A DNA stretch of 64,000 nucleotides, from contig JAIOJX010000032.1 of assembly GCA_022376925.1 (NCBI GenBank), positions 116,599,979 to 116,663,978 of the forward strand, given 5' to 3'. Positions 1-11,660 of the stretch are shown here, one piece after another (the stretch's first letter is position 1; each line of letters opens with the position of its first letter). The notes under the pieces were generated by a model that had not been told where the DNA came from, ran no database searches, and saw only the letters and a list, made by a program, of their open reading frames with translations. The stretch is from Tragulus kanchil. Lineage: Eukaryota; Chordata; Mammalia; Artiodactyla; Tragulidae. A program made the position numbers and the translations under genes.

Positions 1-70
1 CGCCTGGCCTTCACCCACGGCCTCGGGGAAGAGGGTGTTTACTTCCAGAGGGGCCCAGCCCCACACTCAC

Positions 71-143
71 CCACACCCAGCTCCAACAGCATCTGTTCCA
101 GGGCTTTGATCTTCTTCTGTCCCACAGAGCTGGGCAGCTTCAT
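71..143 (-). CDS. DMAP1: DMAP1 coding exon 8
   Basis: 73 nt, from MKLPSSVGQKK to LLELGV plus one base. Acceptor TTGCAG (complement of 144-149), donor GTGAGT (complement of 65-70). The first 70 bases of the window are intron; the next exon, expected to begin with the ELSPTPTEEL region, is outside. Confidence 0.94.
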
Positions 144-3100
144 CTGCAATGACCCAGGCAGCTCAGGCCTCTCTCACAAGTGTTTTAGGATGATGGGGAC
201 GAAAGGGGTGGGGGAGCTGGAAGAGATGTTAACCCCTAGAAGCAGCTCTGGGTCATGGAAGCAAACAGCCAGTGAGTGGAACAGGGTGGAGGCTGTGAGC
301 TCAGCCTGGCCTCCCGAGATCCTGGGGTGTCCACCTCCACCGGCTCCAGCTCTCGGGCCTGCAGCATTTGGGCCGCAGAGCCCAGGGCCCAGACACAGTG
401 GAGGAGGCGACTCACGTACCCGCTGGCTCCGCAGCGTGACACCCGCAGACTTGAAGTCGGGGAACTTGATGCCCGCTGTCTCAGGAACGGCCTGGGAGGA
501 TATGGGGAGCCGAATGTCAAGGGGAGAGGGCCCAGTGTTGGTCCCAGCCCCTCCGCATGCGCTCAGAGCCCCCGCCCTGTGTGGGCTGGCTCAGTCTCCA
601 CACCGGCTTCTCGGCCTCCTTTTTCTGGGGGAGCTTCTTCTTGGGGGCCTTGCGTTCGGTGCGCCGCTGCTCAGCAGTGGTGTCTGCTGCTGTTATCAGC
701 TTCTGCAGGTCCTGGCTGCGCTTCTCCCGCTCCTTCTTGCGGGCCTCGATCTTGCGCAGCTCCTGCAGCAGGTACTCCTCCTCCGCCACCTGGGAAGCAG
801 AGACGCCGAGTGCTGTGTGCGGGTCACGGGGCAGCGCGGGGAGACAGGAAGACGGTGGGGTTCCGGGCTGTCTGCGAGGGACCCTGAGCAGCAGGGGATC
901 GTAAAGGAGGTGAGGGCGTGGAGGGTGGAGGCAGTGGTCAGGGGTCTCAGGGCCCGGAGGAGAGTCTGGGACCGGGGCTGACCTGCTCCGGGGTCCGGTT
1001 ATACAGACGTTCCAGCTGTTCCTTCCGCCGTCGCTCGTGCCCAGCGTCAAATACTGGTATCTTGAGGTCCGTGCCTGGTACGGCCCGCACGTTGGCAAGC
1101 TTGGCACAGATGTGGTAGTACCGCTCTTTCAAGTCCTCAACAGAACGCTTCTGAGGACGGACATGGTGGTGGGGGAGGCAAAGGCTCAGAAGCATGAGGC
1201 ATGAAGGGGGTGGCCTGCTAGGCCTGAGGGTTGGGCACATGTGCAAACGCACGGCACCAGCTCACCTTGAACTGCTGGTGGTCATACCGGTCATGGATGA
1301 CGACAAAACGGAGGTCAAAGCGGCGGCTGAGGTCAAAGAGGTGGTCGGTTTCTGCCTTTGTCCATGCGTCGTCGTGCAGGTAGAGCTGGTACTCCTGCTC
1401 TGAGTACACGGGCACCTGCACGGTCTACAGGCGTGGGGGAAGGGGCACGCCCACGTCACAGCCGTCCTGCAGGCTCTAGCCCCACGACCACAGTCCCTCC
1501 TGGCTACTGCCAATCCCTGCGCTGGACAAAAGCAAATCCTCTGTCTGGGACCCTGCTCAGGACACCTGGAGATGATGTTTCCAGAGCAAGGAAACTGTCT
1601 GCTTGACCAGACTGTCGCCTGCCTCTGGATCCACTCCAGGACCAACTGCACCAAGCCTTAAGCTCCAGAGCCTTGGTAACAGAACCCATGCTCCCAACCC
1701 CATGGTTAAGGTTAGGGGCCTGCAGGTAAGTGCGTCTGTGGAGCCCAAGGGACAACTTTGGAGTAGGGCTAAGTTCCAAAGGTCCAGGAGCCCCTAGGCA
1801 GGGAACACTTGTCTGAAGCACTCCTGCCACCCAGTGGTGACAAGGAGACATACAGCTCCCCGAGCTGGCCGAGGTCACCTCTCAAGAGAAAAGGCATCTG
1901 CATCCTACTCCCAACACAGACCCCATCCCAACCCCCACTTCCCGTCCCCCGGACCTCCCTCAGAGGCAAAAGGCAGACTGGCTGAGTCTCTCAGTCAGGC
2001 CGCCCAGGAAGGAGACACTGCTCGGCTGGACCAGGGCAGTCTCCATCAAAGACCACACTGACTCTGAATGTGCTCTCAAGACCCTATGTCCAGCTGCCTC
2101 CTGGACGTCTGCTGGAGGCCCTACATACATCTCAGGCTGAGTGTGTTCAGGTGACACAGTGAACTAGACTTAACGGGCTGATCATCTCACGATATATACA
2201 AATACTGGGCCATTATGTTGTAACCTGAAGCTACTATCTATATGTGATATATAATAGTTAGACCTCAATAAAAAAAAAAATCTTCGTATGTTCAGTACTG
2301 AGCTCACTGCACTCCCTCAAACTTCCATCTCCTCCGGTCCAGATCTCAGTGTCCCCATCCCCCAAGCCAGAACCCAAGCAGCATCTTTAATGCCTACTTT
2401 TCTCCTCCCAGTTCTCTAGCTCCACCGCCACACTCCCGTCCAGACCACCACCACCCCCTTGCCTGGACAAACAGCCTCCCCACTGGCCTCTCTGCCTGTT
2501 TCATCCTCTTCCAAGCCAGTTCTCCATATGTGGCCAAGATGTGACCTCTCTGACACTCTACTTAAAGGACAGTCTTTGGACCAGGGCTGACGCAGATCTA
2601 CCAATGGTCTACGCTAAGTACAGAAATGAGAGTAAGCACTTAGAAAGCTTTATTACAATTTAACAGCAATGATATGCTGTTAAATAATTTAGAAGAGACA
2701 GAGACCTGTATTTTGTCTTTTCTTAAAATTTTATTATCTTAATTAGACTCTTGATGAATTGGAAAATTTTTAAATAGCCTTCATCATAGATAATTGTTGA
2801 AATAGAATTAATCTTAGAAGGTTAGGGGCCTGCAGGTAAGTGCGTCTGTGGAGCCCAAGGGACAACTTGGGTAGGGCTAAGTTCCAAAGGTCCAGGAGCC
2901 CCTAGGCAGGGAACACTTGTCTGAAGCACTCCTGCCACCCAGTGGTGACAAGGAGACATACAGCTCCTGAGCTGGCTGAGGTCACCTCTCAAGAGAAAAG
3001 GCATCTGCATCCTACTCCCAACACAGACCCCATCCCAACCCCCACTTCCCGTCCCCCGGACCTCCCTCAGAGGCAAAAGGCAGACTGGCTGAGTCTCTCA

Positions 3101-6100
3101 GTCAGGCCGCCCAGGAAGGAGACACTGCTCGGCTGGACCAGGGCAGTCTCCATCAAAGACCACACTGACTCTGAATGTGCTCTCAAGACCCTATGTCCAG
3201 CTGCCTCCTGGACGTCTGCTGGAGGCCCTACATACATCTCAGGCTGAGTGTGTTCAGGTGACACAGTGAACTAGACTTAACGGGCTGATCATCTCACGAT
3301 ATATACAAATACTGGGCCATTATGTTGTAACCTGAAGCTACTATCTATATGTGATATATAATAGTTAGACCTCAATAAAAAAAAAAATCTTCGTATGTTC
3401 AGTACTGAGCTCACTGCACTCCCTCAAACTTCCATCTCCTCCGGTCCAGATCTCAGTGTCCCCATCCCCCAAGCCAGAACCCAAGCAGCATCTTTAATGC
3501 CTACTTTTCTCCTCCCAGTTCTCTAGCTCCACCGCCACACTCCCGTCCAGACCACCACCACCCCCTTGCCTGGACAAACAGCCTCCCCACTGGCCTCTCT
3601 GCCTGTTTCATCCTCTTCCAAGCCAGTTCTCCATATGTGGCCAAGATGTGACCTCTCTGACACTCTACTTAAAGGACAGTCTTTGGACCAGGGCTGACGC
3701 AGATCTACCAATGGTCTACGCTAAGTACAGAAATGAGAGTAAGCACTTAGAAAGCTTTATTACAATTTAACAGCAATGATATGCTGTTAAATAATTTAGA
3801 AGAGACAGAGACCTGTATTTTGTCTTTTCTTAAAATTTTATTATCTTAATTAGACTCTTGATGAATTGGAAAATTTTTTTAAATAGCCTTCATCATAGAT
3901 AATTTGAGAAGCACTGTTCTAGAATATATATCTGATCATGTTACCCAACCATCCCTTATGAAACCCCTCAAAGGCTCCCTGATACTCTCAAAGTGCCTTC
4001 TAGATAACTTACAAACTCCTCAAGAGCAAAGGTTCAGGGGTCAGCCCAGGACCAGCACACTGTTAAGTATCGACAAACATCTACTGAATCAGTCAGTGAA
4101 CACATGGGGGGTGACCTGGCCTCCCTCGGCAGCCACTATCCTCCATGGACCCTAAGTTCCAGCCAAATGACTAGCAGTTCCTGGGATATACCAGGCTCTC
4201 CCCATCAGCCTCTGTGGTTCTTGCCTGAAACACCTTCCCACTTCCACATTCCTTCTACCTAGATAACTTCTCATCCTTCTGATCTCTTTGCAGTTGGTTA
4301 AGTATCCCTCTTATGCATTTTAATTCCATTTAATTAAAAAATATACTCCGGAACTGTGTAGCTGATCCTGCTCTCAAAAAGCTCATGGTCAGGGAATTCC
4401 CTGGTTCAAAGGTTAGGACTCAGCACTTTTCACTGCTGGGGCCCAGGTTTGAATCCTGATTGGGAACTAAGATCCCACAAGCCACGTGGTGCGGCCAAAA
4501 AAATAAAAAGAAGTTCACAGTCAAGCAAGAGAGATGATCATTCACTCAGCAAATATTTGTTAATATCATGGGCCTGCTAGGCCTGTGCTGGGGACACAAT
4601 GCTGAATAATACAGGGGCCTTACCTTCTCAGAGCTCACAGTCCAGCTGAAAAACTAACTTAGTACAGTGAGGCAAATCTGATGGCAAAGGTGTGCCTAGG
4701 ACATACGGAATGACTCCTGATCCAGCCTGGGACAAGGGTTGTCAAGGAAGAGTAAATGAGGCCTGGTTCTCAAATACAACAGAAAGTGAACTGGTGAAGG
4801 AAGGCAGTGGAGAGAATGCTAAGCGGAGGGACGATGTAAACAGTGGTTAGAGAGAAACGGCCTGATGCATGCACATTTGGCAGTTGGGACACGCTAGGGA
4901 AACAAGAAAAGGGTAAGACACGGAAAGGCCTGAGAGCCTGGGGAGAACACTTTTTTAAGATCAAAAAAAGGGCCTTCATCATAGATAATTTGAGAAGCAC
5001 TGTTCTAGAATATATATCTGATCATGTTACCCAACCATCCCTTATGAAACCCCTCAAAGGCTCCCTGATACTCTCAAAGTGCCTTCTAGATAACTTACAA
5101 ACTCCTCAAGAGCAAAGGTTCAGGGGTCAGCCCAGGACCAGCACACTGTTAAGTATCGACAAACATCTACTGAATCAGTCAGTGAACACATGGGGGGTGA
5201 CCTGGCCTCCCTCGGCAGCCACTATCCTCCATGGACCCTAAGTTCCAGCCAAATGACTAGCAGTTCCTGGGATATACCAGGCTCTCCCCATCAGCCTCTG
5301 TGGTTCTTGCCTGAAACACCTTCCCACTTCCACATTCCTTCTACCTAGATAACTTCTCATCCTTCTGATCTCTTTGCAGTTGGTTAAGTATCCCTCTTAT
5401 GCATTTTAATTCCATTTAATTAAAAAATATACTCCGGAACTGTGTAGCTGATCCTGCTCTCAAAAGCTCATGGTCAGGGAATTCCCTGGTTCAAAGGTTA
5501 GGACTCAGCACTTTTCACTGCTGGGGCCCAGGTTTGAATCCTGATTGGGAACTAAGATCCCACAAGCCACGTGGTGCGGCCAAAAAAATAAAAAGAAGTT
5601 CACAGTCAAGCAAGAGAGATGATCATTCACTCAGCAAATATTTGTTAATATCATGGGCCTGCTAGGCCTGTGCTGGGGACACAATGCTGAATAATACAGG
5701 GGCCTTACCTTCTCAGAGCTCACAGTCCAGCTGAAAAACTAACTTAGTACAGTGAGGCAAATCTGATGGCAAAGGTGTGCCTAGGACATACGGAATGACT
5801 CCTGATCCAGCCTGGGACAAGGGTTGTCAAGGAAGAGTAAATGAGGCCTGGTTCTCAAATACAACAGAAAGTGAACTGGTGAAGGAAGGCAGTGGAGAGA
5901 ATGCTAAGCGGAGGGACGATGTAAACAGTGGTTAGAGAGAAACGGCCTGATGCATGCACATTTGGCAGTTGGGACACGCTAGGGAAACAAGAAAAGGGTA
6001 AGACACGGAAAGGCCTGAGAGCCTGGAGGCCCAGCAGAGCCCAACTGCTGTAGGTCTGTGTGCCCACTAAGGAGACTAGAATTCATCCTGTGAGTGCTAG

Positions 6101-9100
6101 GAGCCAGAAAGGTTCAAGAGAGGAGTGAGACAGTCATGAGTCTATTCTACGAAGGCCACCCTGGCAACAGTGAAGACAGAGGGGTGAGCCATGAGCCTGG
6201 GAGACCAGCTGGCAGCTGGCAGGCTTAAGCATTAATCCAGGCGAAGAGGCCAGAAATAAGGCAGCACTAGCAGCAGGTAGAGAAAAGGGCACAGGCTTGA
6301 GAGGCTTCAGATTAAACACCACAGGACGTGACAACTGGCCATAAGGGTGCAGGACGATGCCGTCATAGGTAACTCCTGTGCTTCTGGCTTGGGCTGGGGA
6401 GCCACAGACTGAACGCAGGACCCCAGGAATGAGCAGCTTTGGAGAGAAGATGGTTGGTTACTCTGGCCTCATTCTCCATCCACAGCCACCATCTTTCTAA
6501 AACTCAAATCTGATCCTGACACCATTCACTTAGAATCCATCAGTGGCTCTCCGAAGTCATCAGCACAAAGCCCATTCCTGAGCCTGGCAGCCAAGCCCGG
6601 CCTGGCCCAGCCCTGCTGCTCTCTCAGGCCTCTTCTCCACCTCTCAGGCCTCCCCACTACTGTGTCCTGTCTTAGACTTCAGGCTTTATCAACAGGTCAC
6701 AATGATCCCTCTGCCTGAACAAATCACTGTACCTCTTTCCTATTACATGGCAACATCTACCAAGAGTCAACTCAATACCACACGACCCAGCGATCCTGCT
6801 CCTGGGCATATATCTGGAGAAAACCCTAACTTGGAAAATACATGCACCCCTATGTTCACAGCAGCACTATTCACAACAGCCAAGACATGGAAGCAACCTA
6901 AATGCCCATCGACAGTGAATGGATAAAAAAAACTGATATATATACACAATGGAATACTGCTCAGTCATAAAAAAGAATGAAATAATGCCATTTGCAGCAA
7001 GACAGATGTAACTAGAGATTATCATACTAAGAGAAGTCAGAGAAAGGCCAACATCATATGATATTACTTACATGTGGAATCTAAAACATGATACACATGA
7101 ACTTATTTAAAAAAAAACAAAAACAAGACTCACAGACATAGCGAACAGACTTGTGGTTCTCAAATGGAGAGGGAGGAAGGATAAATTAGGAATTTGGGAT
7201 TAGCGGACACAAACTACCATATATAAAACATAAAAAAGGTCCTACTGCATAGCACAGGGAACTAAATTCAATTAATAACCTATAATGGAAAAGAATAAGA
7301 AAAAGAATACATATATATTGTTGTTTACTAAGTCATGTCCAACTCTTTGCAACTCAATAGACTGTAGCCCACCAGGCTCCTCTGTCCATGGGATCTCCCA
7401 GGCAAGAATACTGGAGGGAGTAGCCATTTCCTCCTTCAGAGGGTCTTCTTGACCCAGGGATCAAACGTGCACTGCTTGCACTGGCAGGCGGATTCCTCAC
7501 CACTGAGCCACCAGGGAAGCCTGGGCATGGACTAGTATTTGTGAAACACAAAATGAACACTCTTTGTCTTCACCTTGAACTGTCTCATCCAACCTTCTGG
7601 TTGGTTACTCTGGCCTCATTCTCCATCCACAGCCACCATCTTTCTAAAACTCAAATCTGATCCTGACACCATTCACTTAGAATCCATCAGTGGCTCTCCG
7701 AAGTCATCAGCACAAAGCCCATTCCTGAGCCTGGCAGCCAAGCCCGGCCTGGCCCAGCCCTGCTGCTCTCTCAGGCCTCTTCTCCACCTCTCAGGCCTCC
7801 CCACTACTGTGTCCTGTCTTAGACTTCAGGCTTTATCAACAGGTCACAATGATCCCTCTGCCTGAACAAATCACTGTACCTCTTTCCTATTACATGGCAA
7901 CATCTACCAAGAGTCAACTCAATACCACACGACCCAGCGATCCTGCTCCTGGGCATATATCTGGAGAAAACCCTAACTTGGAAAATACATGCACCCCTAT
8001 GTTCACAGCAGCACTATTCACAACAGCCAAGACATGGAAGCAACCTAAATGCCCATCGACAGTGAATGGATAAAGAAAACTGATATATATACACAATGGA
8101 ATACTGCTCAGTCATAAAAAAGAATGAAATAATGCCATTTGCAGCAAGACAGATGTAACTAGAGATTATCATACTAAGAGAAGTCAGAGAAAGGCCAACA
8201 TCATATGATATTACTTACATGTGGAATCTAAAACATGATACACATGAACTTATTTAAAAAAAACAAAAACAAGACTCACAGACATAGCGAACAGACTTGT
8301 GGTTCTCAAATGGAGAGGGAGGAAGGATAAATTAGGAATTTGGGATTAGCGGACACAAACTACCATATATAAAACATAAAAAAGGTCCTACTGCATAGCA
8401 CAGGGAACTAAATTCAATTAATAACCTATAATGGAAAAGAATAAGAAAAAGAATACATATATATTGTTGTTTACTAAGTCATGTCCAACTCTTTGCAACT
8501 CAATAGACTGTAGCCCACCAGGCTCCTCTGTCCATGGGATCTCCCAGGCAAGAATACTGGAGGGAGTAGCCATTTCCTCCTTCAGAGGGTCTTCTTGACC
8601 CAGGGATCAAACGTGCACTGCTTGCACTGGCAGGCGGATTCCTCACCACTGAGCCACCAGGGAAGCCTGGGCATGGACTAGTATTTGTGAAACACAAAAT
8701 GAACACTCTTTTGTCTTCACCTTGAACTGTCTCATCCAACCTTCCCTCCCCTACCTCAAACCTCTTAGCTATGCCTTCTCAGTCTTACATCTCCAGCCTC
8801 TCCCTCCACTGGGCCTGAGAGGTCTAAGGATGGGAGTTAGACAAAGGAAAACCAGTCTGGGGGTGTAGGGGAGAATGATGGGTCACACCTGGACATGCTG
8901 AATCTGAGAAGTCTGAGCCACTCGGGGGAAGGTACCTGGGTGCAGGTGGTTGTAGCGGCTGAGGGGAAAGAAGTCAGGACTTGGGAGTTCTCAGTCCAAG
9001 ACCCTAGTGCTTGCAGGCTGGAAGACTAGGCTGCTCCAAGCTGCAGGGACTGGGGGGCCATAGTGTGTAGTGGCTTATCAGCCTAGGGAACTGTACCCTA

Positions 9101-11263
9101 GCCCAGCTCTGCTTCTCACTGGCTGGGTGACTCTGGGTAGGGGCCTGCTCCATTTGAGCCTCAGTCATCTAGACCAGAGATAACTCAGCATGGAGCTGGG
9201 TGCTGACACTGAGAATGAAGGACACAGGCAACGTGACTTATCACAGCAACCAGCAGCAGGACTCATGACTAGATGTATCACTGAGCTCTAGCTCAAATGA
9301 GCTTCTCGGAGATGCCCGCCCTGACCACTCTATTTACATGAGGCCTCCCCGACACCTACAAGTTCACTCTATCTCACTTCAGATCCTGGTTTCATTGTAT
9401 TGATGGCGCCTGTCTGAAAGAATCCAACTTACTTGCTTCCGTGTTTGTTATCTGTCTTCCCCAACTTTTCTTGTCCTGTTGTTGACTGAAATAAAATAAG
9501 TGCTAACGGAAAATTAGTCAAGGATGATTCCCAAAGTCCTGGTTTGGGTAACTGGGTGGATGGTGGAGTCATTTATTGATGTGCGGGACAGCTTTGCGGG
9601 TGGGGAACAGAGGGAAAATTATGAGTTCTGCTCAAGGGAATCCACTTGATCTGAAGGACCTATGGGGCCTTCAGGGAGAGAGGTAAACAAGCGACTGGAT
9701 ATCTGGGAACTGCTGCTCTGGACTGCAGATCCTAAGCTGGGGTTAGCAGCATACAGAGGGTAACTGAGGTCACGGGGTAAAAGAGACATGCTAGGGAGAA
9801 AGTGGACAGTGATGAGCACAGTAGAACACCTAGGACATAGCTCTGAAAGACAGCAACAATGGAAAGGCCAAGGCAGCACAGCAAGAATCGGAGCAAGGCC
9901 AGGAGAGGAGCGGATCCCATGGGCAGAGAAGACCCTGCAGACAAGTGTTCCAAGGACTGGGTGGCGAACCATGGCTGAGACCTGGCCTGAGAGTGCCTCT
10001 GGAGCCCACCAGGAGACTGGAGCGCTCAGGCAAGCAGTTTGGAGTAACAGAGCCACCTTGGCCTACGTCCCCATGGAAGGGGCTCACCTTGTTGAACCTG
10101 GCGAAGGGGTAGTCCTTGCCCTCCTCCGCTGCCCTTCGCCAGTGGAAGAACATGGCTCCGTCCTTACGGGCTGGGTTGGTGAATGGCATCCACTTCCAGG
10201 GCCGCACCTTCTTGGAGCCCAACTTGGCCTTCACCGTGCGGTAGCCTTGCCCAGTGTCACTGGGAAGCAGTGGGGGTGCGTCCCTGGGAGCAGGGTTTAG
10301 GGAGGTGAGAGCGCAGAGTCAGAGGTGTGCGGAGAGCCTTCAGACTCAGCCCGCTCATCTCCTCGAGAACAAGGACATCACGTCCTGGACTCAGACATCT
10401 GAGCTCCTGCATCCTACGGGGCAAGGAGGCAGGAGCCCTAGGTGGGGAACGAAGGTGGGGAGAAGACTGGCTGGGAAAATCAGGAGACAGGGACACGCGG
10501 GTTGGTCAAGGGTCGAAGCCTGGGGGCCCCAGGGTTCTAGTACTTGCTTCTTGTCAGAGTAGAGCAGCGCATAGACCTCCCGATGCATGCCTTCTGGCCT
10601 CTTGAAGGTCAGCGTCTCTGAGGACTTCTTGGACTTTTTCTGGGGAGGGAAGCCACAGGAGAGGAACCACAGCCTAGACTCCCTTCCCTGAAAATCCTTG
10701 AGCCCAGCTCAAGCCCTGAATAAACCAGCACCTACAGGTACAGTGACACCCTACAAAGGTACAGAAACCCACTCTAGGGGCACCTGGGTCTGAGCAGGTC
10801 ATTCCCCGCCACGCCCCTACCTCACAGACCCCGACCTGTCAGAGCAGAAGCCACCTTCCCAGCATCTCAGCAGGTCCCACCGCCGTGACGCCCCTCCCAA
10901 CATCCCACAAGCGCCACACTCCCTAGGTCTTTTCTCACAAGTGCCACATCCTCCTGGTCCCCGCCGTTTTCCCACGAATGTCCGACCTCCTCCGTCCCCT
11001 CTCACCAAGGTGACACATGTTCTCCGTCCCAGTGTGTCACCTCTTTTACCACCCATCTCCCTCGAAGTGTGGCACCTCATCCCTCCTCGAGTCCTCTTCC
11101 GTGGTCACTTCTCACCACTTAACTCCCGCTACCCGACGCTCCCAGGCACCACTGCTACCTTGTCTGGATTGATAATGTCCTTCTTGCTGATGGTCCCAGA
11201 GGTTGCATCTCCCTCGGGACCTCCGAGTTCTAGAATGTCCCGCACATCCGCGCCAGTAGCCAT
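71..11263 (-). CDS. DMAP1: DMAP1, DNMT1-associated protein 1 (3' end beyond window)
   Basis: Eight coding exons on the minus strand, in order: 11159-11263, 10548-10639, 10088-10283, 1266-1424, 983-1150, 604-789, 420-491 and 71-143. They join in frame to about 350 residues and match vertebrate DMAP1 nearly residue for residue, as I know the protein (about 467 aa in human); the C-terminal quarter is missing. Exon 4 carries the SANT/Myb-like segment (YLHDDAWTKAETDHLFDL) and exon 6 is a highly charged lysine/glutamate helix. DMAP1 is a nuclear subunit of the NuA4/TIP60 acetyltransferase and SRCAP/p400 H2A.Z-exchange complexes (yeast Swc4/Eaf2) and binds DNMT1. The start ATG is followed by MATGADVRDIL, as in orthologues. 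All introns are GT-AG except intron 2, which is GC-AG. Intron 4 is inflated to 8.66 kb by three tandem duplications. The reading frame is intact throughout. Confidence 0.97.
420..491 (-). CDS. DMAP1: DMAP1 coding exon 7
   Basis: 72 nt, 24 codons, from AVPETAGIKF to LRSQR. Acceptor CCCAG, donor GTACGT. Confidence 0.95.
604..789 (-). CDS. DMAP1: DMAP1 coding exon 6 (charged helix)
   Basis: 186 nt, 62 codons, from VAEEEYLLQELRKIEARKK to QKKEAEKP. A lysine/glutamate/arginine-rich segment likely to form a coiled coil or single alpha helix. Acceptor CCCAG, donor GTGTGG. Confidence 0.96.
983..1150 (-). CDS. DMAP1: DMAP1 coding exon 5
   Basis: 168 nt, 56 codons, from KRSVEDLKERYYHIC to LYNRTPEQ. 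Acceptor CCTCAG, donor GTCAGC. Phase 0 at both ends. Confidence 0.96.
1266..1424 (-). CDS. DMAP1: DMAP1 coding exon 4 (SANT/Myb-like)
   Basis: 159 nt, 53 codons, from TVQVPVYSEQ to RYDHQQFK. Contains the tryptophan/aspartate-rich SANT-like helices that characterise DMAP1/Swc4. Acceptor CTGTAG, donor GTGAGC. It is separated from exon 3 by an 8.66-kb intron. Confidence 0.96.
1711..3904. repeat. tandem duplication 1 (about 1.1 kb)
   Basis: Copy 1711-2795 is repeated at 2821-3904 (offset 1110). The 25-bp spacer 2796-2820 resembles a noisy version of the sequence that really follows copy 2. Differences include single-base and homopolymer indels. Lies in DMAP1 intron 4. Within each copy is an L1 3' end. 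Confidence 0.95.
2165..2280 (+). mobile_element. L1 3' end fragment
   Basis: Resembles the 3' terminus of mammalian L1: GATCATCTCACGATATATAC, then a TTATGTTGTAACCTGAA-like stretch, ending CCTCAATAAAAAAAAAAA. A second copy at 3275-3387 comes from the tandem duplication. Confidence 0.75.
4391..4510 (+). mobile_element. CHR-2-type tRNA-derived SINE
   Basis: Starts AGGGAATTCCCTGG, has the GTTTGAATCC B-box remnant and AACTAAGATCCCACAAGCC, and ends GCGGCCAAAAAAATAAAAAG. The second copy is at 5476-5595 through duplication 2. Confidence 0.85.
4530..4725 (-). mobile_element. ancient MIR/L2-type fragment
   Basis: Carries TCACTCAGCAAATATTTGTT and a GTGCTGGGGACACAATG-like core, the inverted form of the conserved 3' end of MIR/L2 elements. 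Repeated at about 5615-5810 by duplication 2. Family assignment is from memory of the consensus. Confidence 0.5.
6776..7318 (+). mobile_element. L1 3' end (ORF2 tail and 3' UTR)
   Basis: Typical L1 ORF2 C-terminal coding relic (CACAATGGAATACTGCTCAG, AATGCCATTTGCAGCAAGAC, TACATGTGGAATCTAAAACA) and 3' UTR. Second copy at 7925-8465. Decayed, no intact ORF. Confidence 0.85.
7319..7521 (-). mobile_element. Bov-A2/Bov-tA SINE
   Basis: Reverse orientation: CCACCAGGCTCCTCTGTCCA, CCAGGCAAGAATACTGGAG, ending CACCAGGGAAGCC. A ruminant-specific SINE. Second copy at 8466-8668. Confidence 0.92.
8745..10087. other. DMAP1 intron 4, unduplicated part
   Basis: Mostly unique intronic sequence. The stretch 9105-9190 (CTCACTGGCTGGGTGACTCT, GAGCCTCAGTCATCT) is a MIR SINE in plus orientation. 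No other gene signal was seen. Confidence 0.6.
10088..10283 (-). CDS. DMAP1: DMAP1 coding exon 3
   Basis: 196 nt. Encodes DAPPLLPSDTGQGY, the VRPWKWMPF block and the end ARFNK. Acceptor CCCAG (complement of 10284-10288), donor GTGAGC (complement of 10082-10087). Exons 1-3 sum to 393 nt, exactly 131 codons. Confidence 0.95.
10548..10639 (-). CDS. DMAP1: DMAP1 coding exon 2, GC donor
   Basis: Encodes KKSKKSSETLTFKRPEG and onward to ALLYSDK. The acceptor is CCCCAG (complement of 10640-10645). The only splice that keeps the conserved SDKKDAPPLL junction uses a GCAAGT donor (complement of 10542-10547), giving a 92-nt exon. The nearby GT would shift the frame. Confidence 0.93.
10868..11130. repeat. 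degenerate minisatellite in DMAP1 intron 1
   Basis: Loose repeats of roughly 33-40 bp built on CACAAGYGCCACA-type openings followed by CTCC/GTCC-rich tails (for example near 10916, 10937, 10972 and 11006). Units are strongly diverged, so the boundaries are approximate. Confidence 0.45.
11159..11263 (-). CDS. DMAP1: DMAP1 coding exon 1
   Basis: Encodes residues 1-35, from MATGADVRDIL to IINPDK. The start codon is the complement of 11261-11263. The exon ends with AAG followed by a GTAGCAGT donor (complement of 11151-11158), in phase 0. Confidence 0.95.
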
Positions 11264-11660
11264 CGTGACCAGAGAACGGGGGGCACGCCCCGAGGTCAAG
11301 GCTCAGTGCCTGAAGAGGGACCAGGCTCAGATCAGGAGGCGGAGCCACTTCAGCCCCAAGTGGGGGTGGGGTGAGGAGGCGGGCCGCGAGGACGAGAGTG
11401 GCCCAGGGTCAGGTCGGGGCGGCCACTGTCCCGCCACCTGGGTCTCCCTAAAAGCCTCAGCTATCTCCTAAGCCCCAGCGCTCTGGACCTACACTTCCCG
11501 GCGGCGGCCCAGCGCTTTCACTATCTCCGCAAAGCCGAGAACAGAAACTTCCGGTTGTGCGCTTTAGAAAGGTGGCCGACAGGAACACTTCCGGTCTGTG
11601 CTCAGCGGAAAACGAACCGGCTGGCAACCCAGTATGAAAACTACCGACCGCGCGGAGCCT
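11264..11660 (-). promoter_or_regulatory. DMAP1 CpG-rich promoter with paired ETS sites
   Basis: Sequence immediately upstream of the DMAP1 start codon is GC- and CpG-rich. It has two perfect ACTTCCGG boxes (CCGGAAGT on the gene strand, the ETS/GABPA consensus) at 11547-11554 and 11587-11594, exactly 40 bp apart, and a related ACTTCCCGG at 11493. No TATA box is seen. This is the usual design of a housekeeping, TATA-less promoter. Which bases are 5' UTR cannot be told from sequence alone. Confidence 0.75.

Larger units (their letters stand above)
3886..6026. repeat. tandem duplication 2 (about 1.06 kb)
   Basis: Copy 3886-4941 is repeated at 4972-6026 (offset 1086), with a 30-bp spacer 4942-4971. 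Copy 1 starts inside the last 19 bp of duplication 1. The copies contain a CHR-2 SINE and a MIR/L2-type fragment. Confidence 0.95.
6451..8744. repeat. tandem duplication 3 (1147 bp)
   Basis: Copy 6451-7597 is followed directly by copy 7598-8744, with no spacer and short microhomology at the join. Differences are single bases in A or T runs, for example near 6925/8074 and 7563/8710. Each copy holds an L1 3' end followed by a Bov-A2 SINE. Confidence 0.96.

Noticed and set aside
106..981. 291-codon open frame on the plus strand
   Set aside because: It lies opposite DMAP1 exons 5-8 on the other strand and mixes exon and intron; it is a shadow of the real gene with no known domain.
10941..11471. 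176-codon open frame on the plus strand near the CpG island
   Set aside because: It overlaps DMAP1 exon 1 in antisense and a minisatellite; GC-rich DNA has few stops by chance.
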